Assembly: GCA_005888925.1 (NCBI GenBank)
Contig: VBCP01000029.1
Location: forward strand, 1 to 6,254
Source: Betaproteobacteria bacterium
GTDB taxonomy: Bacteria > Pseudomonadota > Gammaproteobacteria > Burkholderiales > SG8-39
Reading direction: 5' to 3'
Length of the DNA: 6,254 bases
Shown here piece after piece: positions 6,103-6,254 of this stretch. The notes below the pieces were generated by a model. That model saw nothing but the letters and a program-made list of their open reading frames with translations. It did no database searches and was not told the DNA's origin. The translations under genes and the position numbers were made by a program. How positions within the stretch are numbered: the first letter of the stretch is position 1; every line of letters starts with the position of its first letter.

Positions 6103-6254
6103 AGTCTGCAGTTGCAATCGCACGGTAGGGATCGACGCCAAGGCGCTCGCCGCGGCGTTGAAATCGAGCGAGCCGCTGGTGGTCCACGAGCAGCTTTGCC
6201 GCAAGGACGCGGCCGCGTTCCAGGCGGCGCTCGGCGATTCCGAGGTGATCGTCG
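6077..6254 (+). CDS. 4Fe-4S protein of the formate dehydrogenase cluster, N-terminal part
   Basis: Only 59 residues are visible before the right edge: MSLAGKTLKVCSCNRTVGID, a helix rich in alanine, then VVHEQLCRKDAAAF and SEVIV. Cys11, Cys13 and Cys41 with CSCNRT and LCRKD resemble the opening of the large multi-cluster ferredoxin-type proteins that follow DUF3305/DUF3306 in betaproteobacterial formate dehydrogenase loci. The ferredoxin motifs themselves would lie beyond the window, so the name rests on recalled similarity and context. The ATG at 6077 overlaps DUF3306 by 26 bases. A GGGGAA stretch upstream is farther than ideal for a ribosome site, and no better start is seen. If correct, the protein would carry electrons or help deliver clusters for the molybdoenzyme. 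Identity is moderate. Confidence 0.65.
   Translation, partial: MSLAGKTLKVCSCNRTVGIDAKALAAALKSSEPLVVHEQLCRKDAAAFQAALGDSEVIV

Overview
This is a GC-rich chromosomal stretch that looks betaproteobacterial (Burkholderiales, Rhodocyclales or Nitrosomonadales-like). The support is the style of the MoaA, FdhD and MoeA sequences, the DUF3305/DUF3306 gene pair, and a palindromic repeat of a kind I associate with that class. The lineage is inferred from protein character, not from a marker gene. The common theme is molybdenum cofactor (Moco) synthesis and maturation of a molybdenum enzyme, most likely a formate dehydrogenase.

Layout, left to right. Positions 1-2231 hold a leftward, tightly overlapping set: mobA, then moeA, then a cysteine-dioxygenase-family cupin cut by the window edge. 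The mobA/moeA junction lies inside a pair of inverted palindromic repeats that encode the last residues of MobA and the first of MoeA. Positions 2228-3271 are a damaged zone. The C-terminal DNA-binding half of an AraC-family regulator (leftward) is joined head to head to an MFS transporter (rightward) that lacks its N-terminal part, has a one-base frameshift and ends before its last membrane helix. Positions 3276-5154 hold a leftward moaA-fdhD pair. A 40-bp divergent gap follows, then a rightward run: DUF3305, DUF3306 and the start of an iron-sulfur protein that continues past the right edge.

How the genes work together: MoaA carries out the first step of molybdopterin synthesis, MoeA inserts molybdate, and MobA adds GMP to make the guanine dinucleotide form used by formate dehydrogenase-type enzymes. 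FdhD transfers sulfur to that cofactor. DUF3305, DUF3306 and the 4Fe-4S protein are, to my knowledge, companions of formate dehydrogenase loci with no firmly assigned function. The catalytic subunits are not in the window. The cupin has no obvious Moco role, but is translationally coupled to moeA.

No tRNA, rRNA, CRISPR array or complete insertion sequence was recognised. No stretch above 300 bases lacks a gene or gene remnant. The features most worth a second look are the repeat pair at the mobA/moeA junction and the AraC/MFS deletion junction. I did not find a clear new system.
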